DNA of 16,550 bases from Oscillospiraceae bacterium (lineage in GTDB: Bacteria > Bacillota > Clostridia > Oscillospirales > Ruminococcaceae), in assembly GCA_018110855.1 (NCBI GenBank), contig JAGBFZ010000235.1, positions 1-16,550 on the forward strand. Reading direction: 5' to 3'. Every line of letters starts with the position of its first letter. The stretch's first letter is position 1. The notes under the pieces were generated by a model. It searched no databases. It was not told where the DNA came from and worked only from the letters and a program-made list of their open reading frames with translations. The position numbers and the translations under genes were made by a program. This document shows positions 13,468-16,550 of this stretch, piece after piece.

Positions 13468-14510
13468 TAATTACCGAAAATCATTCGGGAATTGCACCCG
13501 AAAGGCTTTTTGCCCTTGCGGCAAGGGAGAATAATACAAAACGGGGCGGGCTTATCGTAAATTATTTACAGGCAAAGCACGTTCCTGCCAAGCCCTCGGA
13601 GACCCTTGCCCTGTTTGACAGGCTTGCGGACAGGACGATAAAGGGGATTTCCGAAAAAAGGGTAATGGTAATAGGCTTTGCGGAGACTGCCACAGCCATC
13701 GGAGCGGAGCTGGCGGCAAGGCTGTCGGAAAAATGCGAATGTACATATATCCATACCACAAGGGAGAAATATCCCGAAAATATGCGGCTTGCCCTTTTCA
13801 GCGAGGAACACAGCCATGCCACTGAGCAGTGCCTTTATTCGGACAAGGGACTTGACATTTTTAACGGCATTGAGCGGATAATATTCGCCGAGGACGAGCT
13901 TACTACGGGAAAAACCATTCTGAATTTTATAGACGCTCTGAAAAATATTACGGGCTGCAAATTTTCGGCGGCTTCCATAATCAACGGAATGAATGAGGAA
14001 AATCTTCTGAAATACCGCTCTCTTGGGGTGGGACTTGATTATCTCGTAAAAATTGACAGCTCTTCCGAAACGCTGAAGGAGGGTATTTCAGTTACACCCG
14101 AATCAGACGGTGAATTTGACATTTTTTCAATTCCCGAGGAGCTTACCCTCAGAATGGACAAAAAATCCGACCCCCGTCTGGGGATCGGCGGTAAAGAATA
14201 TGAAAAATACTGCGAGGAACGGGCAAAGGCAGCGTTTGAAGATATGAAGCCATATCTCACAGGAAAAACTGTTGATGTTATCGGCACAGAGGAATGTATG
14301 TATCCTGCCGTTAAGCTGGGCGAATATCTTGAGAAGAAGGGCTATGACGTCCGCTGTCATGCGACTACAAGAAGTCCCATCGTGCCTTCAAAGCAGGAGG
14401 GGTATCCGCTGTTTTCGAGATATTCTGTGCAGAGCGTTTACGAGGCGGACAGGCGCACGTTTATTTATAATCTCTATAAATGCGATAGCAGGATAATTGT
14501 AAGCGGATGA
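13464..14510 (+). CDS. phosphoribosyltransferase with C-terminal TRSP domain (Ter system)
   Basis: 348 residues. The N-terminal part (about 25-200) is a type I phosphoribosyltransferase-like domain: VMVIGFAETATAIG (67-80) and the PRPP loop IIFAEDELTTGKT (139-151). The C-terminal part carries DVIGTEECMYPAVKLGEYLE (271-290) and the diagnostic ATTRSPIVPS (300-309) that names the TRSP domain, ending in a conserved YPLFSRYSVQSVYEADRRTFIYNLY. In Ter stress clusters such fusions accompany the C-C bond lyase, and are predicted to build a ribosyl- or nucleoside-like compound. GGAGGAG is 8 bases before the ATG, which overlaps the lyase stop (ATGA), so the two are coupled. The ATP-grasp and HAD genes often found beside them are absent here. 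Biochemical activity is predicted only. Confidence 0.88.
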   Translation: MIITENHSGIAPERLFALAARENNTKRGGLIVNYLQAKHVPAKPSETLALFDRLADRTIKGISEKRVMVIGFAETATAIGAELAARLSEKCECTYIHTTREKYPENMRLALFSEEHSHATEQCLYSDKGLDIFNGIERIIFAEDELTTGKTILNFIDALKNITGCKFSAASIINGMNEENLLKYRSLGVGLDYLVKIDSSSETLKEGISVTPESDGEFDIFSIPEELTLRMDKKSDPRLGIGGKEYEKYCEERAKAAFEDMKPYLTGKTVDVIGTEECMYPAVKLGEYLEKKGYDVRCHATTRSPIVPSKQEGYPLFSRYSVQSVYEADRRTFIYNLYKCDSRIIVSG

Positions 14511-14534
14511 GCCTTGCAGGGGACATACTTTACA

Positions 14535-14572
14535 AATAGATCTATTGGGAATTTCAGGTAAAATTCTGAAAT
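14535..14572. repeat. palindrome and weak hairpin downstream of the TRSP gene
   Basis: A perfect 12-base palindrome AATAGATCTATT (14535-14546) is followed by ATTTCAG/CTGAAAT (14551-14557 with 14566-14572). The hairpin is AT-rich and no immediate T-run follows, so it is at most a weak terminator of the lyase-phosphoribosyltransferase transcript. The palindrome ends 31 bases before the -35 of the next promoter and could be an operator. Confidence 0.4.
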
Positions 14573-14577
14573 AACTA

Positions 14578-14606
14578 TTGCAATATTATTTTTTTTATGA
14601 TATAAT
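14578..14606 (+). promoter_or_regulatory. promoter of the lipoprotein gene
   Basis: TTGCAA (14578-14583), a 17-bp spacer and TATAAT (14601-14606) with TG as an extended -10. It shows that the lipoprotein gene is expressed separately from the Ter island. Confidence 0.85.
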
Positions 14607-14652
14607 GTCTGTGCGGATTTGCTCCGCAAATATATTTAAAGGGGTAAATACA

Positions 14653-15309
14653 ATGAACAAGCTTTTTAAGAAAATAGGCACAGCTCTCTGCGGTGTGCTT
14701 GCGGCAGCAATGCTTTCGGGCTGTATGTATGTAGGCGTGGGGGTAGAGCTTAGAAAAGACGGCACAGGCTCAGTCTTTGCGTCATATGGAATGTCCTCGG
14801 AATACTGTACCGAGGAGGATTTTGCCGATTCAGAATATGAGATCAAGAGATTCAACGTTGGCGGAAAGGAATACATCGGTTACGATATATCCGAGGAATA
14901 CAGCAGCTATGAGGAGCTGAGTGCAGAGCTTACCACTCTCAGCGAGGACGGAACATCACTTTTCACATCGGCAAAGGCAGAGAAAAAGGGTAACTTTTTC
15001 GTTTCAAAATACACCTTTGACGCTGTAATGCCTCCTCTTCTCGGCGAGGACGCAGGAGAATACGCAGGCATGGCTTCGGATATGATAACCGTTGATTTCA
15101 CACTGAGAATGCCCGGCACAGTTAAGTACTGTGAGGGCGGAAATATCAACGATGACGGCAGCATCAGCTTTATTGTTGATCCTTCTGCGGAATGTACATA
15201 TTCCGTTGAATCCAGCGAGGTAAATTTCGTTAATATTTTCATTGCTTTGGGTGTAGTGCTTGTTATTATCGGCGTTATCGCAGCAGTTTCAAAGAAGAAA
15301 AATTCATAA
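14653..15309 (+). CDS. lipoprotein of unknown function with C-terminal membrane segment
   Basis: 218 residues. The signal peptide MNKLFKKIGTALCGVLAAAM ends in the lipobox LSGC, with Cys24 the expected lipid-modified residue. The mature part (about 25-190) is acidic and begins VGVGVELRKDGTGSVFASYGM, a pattern resembling the LppM/DUF3153-type domain in which a small beta-domain follows the lipid anchor. Near the end come PGTVKYCEGGNINDDGSISFIVDPS and a membrane segment (about 193-212), closed by a short basic tail KKKNS. It would sit outside the cell, anchored at both ends. ATG 14653 is chosen because AAAGGGG lies 8 bases ahead and the signal peptide starts there; the upstream in-frame extension overlaps the promoter. 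It has its own promoter and terminator. No function can be assigned from sequence alone. Confidence 0.85.
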   Translation: MNKLFKKIGTALCGVLAAAMLSGCMYVGVGVELRKDGTGSVFASYGMSSEYCTEEDFADSEYEIKRFNVGGKEYIGYDISEEYSSYEELSAELTTLSEDGTSLFTSAKAEKKGNFFVSKYTFDAVMPPLLGEDAGEYAGMASDMITVDFTLRMPGTVKYCEGGNINDDGSISFIVDPSAECTYSVESSEVNFVNIFIALGVVLVIIGVIAAVSKKKNS

Positions 15310-15326
15310 GCATAGCAGGTAAACTG

Positions 15327-15357
15327 ATCGGGCGGTCGTTTGACCGTCCGATTTTTT
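15327..15357 (+). terminator. intrinsic terminator after the lipoprotein gene
   Basis: An 11-bp stem with one G-T wobble (ATCGGGCGGTC at 15327-15337 with GACCGTCCGAT at 15342-15352), a GTTT loop and a run of T's to 15357. Confidence 0.92.
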
Positions 15358-15361
15358 GTCT

Positions 15362-15403
15362 CAATGAAAAACGCTCCGAAACCAAAGCGGTCTCGGAGCG
15401 TTT
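15362..15403 (-). terminator. intrinsic terminator of the PEP carboxykinase gene
   Basis: On the minus strand AAACGCTCCGA (15403-15393) pairs with TCGGAGCGTTT (15379-15369) over a 13-base loop, and TTTTT then CATTG follows. It lies 32 bases after the pckG stop and faces the terminator at 15327. Confidence 0.88.
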
Positions 15404-15434
15404 AATATTATCTCAAAGCAGTATTGTTTCGGGA

Positions 15435-16550
15435 TCAGCCAAGTCTTGCTTCGATCTTGTCGAGCTGAGCATAGAGAGCAGCGGGAACGTGACCGCCCTT
15501 AGCGGTGATGTCCTCGTCATAGTATCTTCTCATCTCGGCAATTTCCTTCTTCCAGAGATCCTTGTCAACAGCAAGAAGCTTGTCCATGATCTCGGGAGTA
15601 ACCTCGTCCTCGATGCCTTCAAGATTGATATCGCCCTTCTTGGGAAGGTAGCCGATAGCAGTTTCCTCAGCGTCGATGGTGCCCTCGCAGCGCTTGATGA
15701 TCCAGTCGAGAACTCTCATGTTGTCGCCGAAGCCGGGCCACATGAAGTTGCCGTTTTCATCCTGCTTGAACCAGTTAACGTTGAAGATCTTGGGAGCCTT
15801 GTCGCCAAGCTTCTCGCCCATTTCGAGCCAGTGTGCCCAGTAATCGCCAACATTGTAGCCGATGAAGGGCTTCATAGCCATAGGATCGTGACGGAGAACG
15901 CCTACTGCGCCTGTAGCTGCGGCAGTTGTCTCGGAGGATACTGCGGAACCGATATATGTTCCGTGAGTCCAGTCAAAGGACTGATATACCAGAGGAGTTG
16001 TGGAAGCTCTTCTGCCGCCGAAGATGATAGCGGAAACGGGAACACCCTTGGGATTGTTGAACTCGGGGGAGATGCAGGGGCAGTTGATTGCGGGAGCTGT
16101 GAATCTGGAGTTGGGGTGAGCGAGCTTCTGGGGCTTGCCGTCCTCACCCATAACAGATGTGAACTCTACGCCGTTAACCTTTGCACCCTTCCACTCTGTT
16201 GCGTCAACGGGAGGATTCTTGTCAAGACCTTCCCACCAAACAGTGTTCTCAGCATTGTTCATAGCAACGTTTGTGAAGATGGTATCCTTAGTAGTGGAAG
16301 CAAGAGCGTTGTAGTTGGACTTTGCGTTTGTACCGGGAGCAACGCCGAAGAAGCCGTTCTCGGGGTTGATAGCGTAAAGTCTGCCGTCCTCGCCGGGCTT
16401 CATCCAAGCGATATCGTCGCCTACTGTGAATACCTCGTAGCCCTGATCCTTGTAAGCCTTGGGAGGAATGAGCATTGCAAGGTTGGTCTTGCCGCAGGCA
16501 GAGGGGAATGCAGCTGTGATGTAAACTACCTTGCCATCGGGCTTCTTAAC
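15435..16550 (-). CDS. pckG: phosphoenolpyruvate carboxykinase, GTP-type (C-terminal part, cut by window edge)
   Basis: The last 371 codons of a gene that enters from the right edge; the full family length is about 590-620 residues. It interconverts oxaloacetate and PEP with GTP/GDP. Rumen and gut anaerobes often use it to fix CO2 onto PEP. Visible motifs are FPSACGKTN, the GTP-type P-loop with its reactive Cys, NPENGFFGVAPGTN, FGGRRASTTPLVYQ, and the guanine-binding FMWPGFGDNMRVLDWI. These mark the GTP-dependent family rather than the ATP-dependent PckA. The reading frame is open to position 16550, so the internal Met at 16475 is not the start. It ends EARLG-stop and is closed by its own terminator. 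Confidence 0.96.
   Translation of the reverse strand, partial: VKKPDGKVVYITAAFPSACGKTNLAMLIPPKAYKDQGYEVFTVGDDIAWMKPGEDGRLYAINPENGFFGVAPGTNAKSNYNALASTTKDTIFTNVAMNNAENTVWWEGLDKNPPVDATEWKGAKVNGVEFTSVMGEDGKPQKLAHPNSRFTAPAINCPCISPEFNNPKGVPVSAIIFGGRRASTTPLVYQSFDWTHGTYIGSAVSSETTAAATGAVGVLRHDPMAMKPFIGYNVGDYWAHWLEMGEKLGDKAPKIFNVNWFKQDENGNFMWPGFGDNMRVLDWIIKRCEGTIDAEETAIGYLPKKGDINLEGIEDEVTPEIMDKLLAVDKDLWKKEIAEMRRYYDEDITAKGGHVPAALYAQLDKIEARLG

Overview
The window looks like chromosomal DNA of a low-to-mid GC Gram-positive anaerobe, most likely a Ruminococcus-like member of the Oscillospiraceae. This rests on the gene set (rpiB-upp pairing, GTP-type PEP carboxykinase, SpoIIQ-like and M50 proteins), on strong AGGAGG/AAAGGA ribosome binding sites and TATAAT promoters, and on two TTG starts. 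I see no rRNA, tRNA, CRISPR array, transposase or prophage gene. All genes look intact except the two cut by the window edges.

Left part (1-6390). A cut gene with a helix-turn-helix-like N-terminus and a small M50 site-2 protease run leftwards. Diverging from them is murA (peptidoglycan synthesis). The 325-base gap between holds a 30-bp-spaced pair of direct repeats resembling WalR/PhoP-type response-regulator boxes. After a terminator comes a housekeeping run: rpiB, upp, a polyprenyl-phosphate glycosyltransferase of the GtrB/DPM1 type, ppa, then cdd. upp and cdd salvage pyrimidines and ppa removes pyrophosphate. A 574-base gene-free stretch follows. It is packed with perfect hairpins and contains two identical 32-bp copies of a nested palindrome.

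Middle part (6391-14510). A SpoIIQ-like M23 peptidase on the minus strand has a candidate forespore sigma-F promoter. Diverging from it is a compact Ter-type stress island on the plus strand: terD1, a PMCA-type Ca2+-ATPase, an AIM24-family protein, terD2, a CitE-like C-C bond lyase, and a phosphoribosyltransferase with a C-terminal TRSP domain. TerD proteins bind Ca2+, so a Ca2+ pump between two TerD paralogues suggests a Ca2+-linked stress circuit. The lyase and phosphoribosyltransferase belong to the predicted nucleoside-like metabolite pathway of Ter systems. The ATP-grasp and HAD partners often described for that pathway are not in this window.

Right part (14511-16550). A small lipoprotein of unknown function has its own good promoter and terminator. 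It converges on the C-terminal 371 residues of a GTP-dependent PEP carboxykinase that runs off the right edge. The strongest candidate for something under-described is the Ca2+-pump-centred Ter island with its minimal two-enzyme arm. The hairpin-array spacer comes second.
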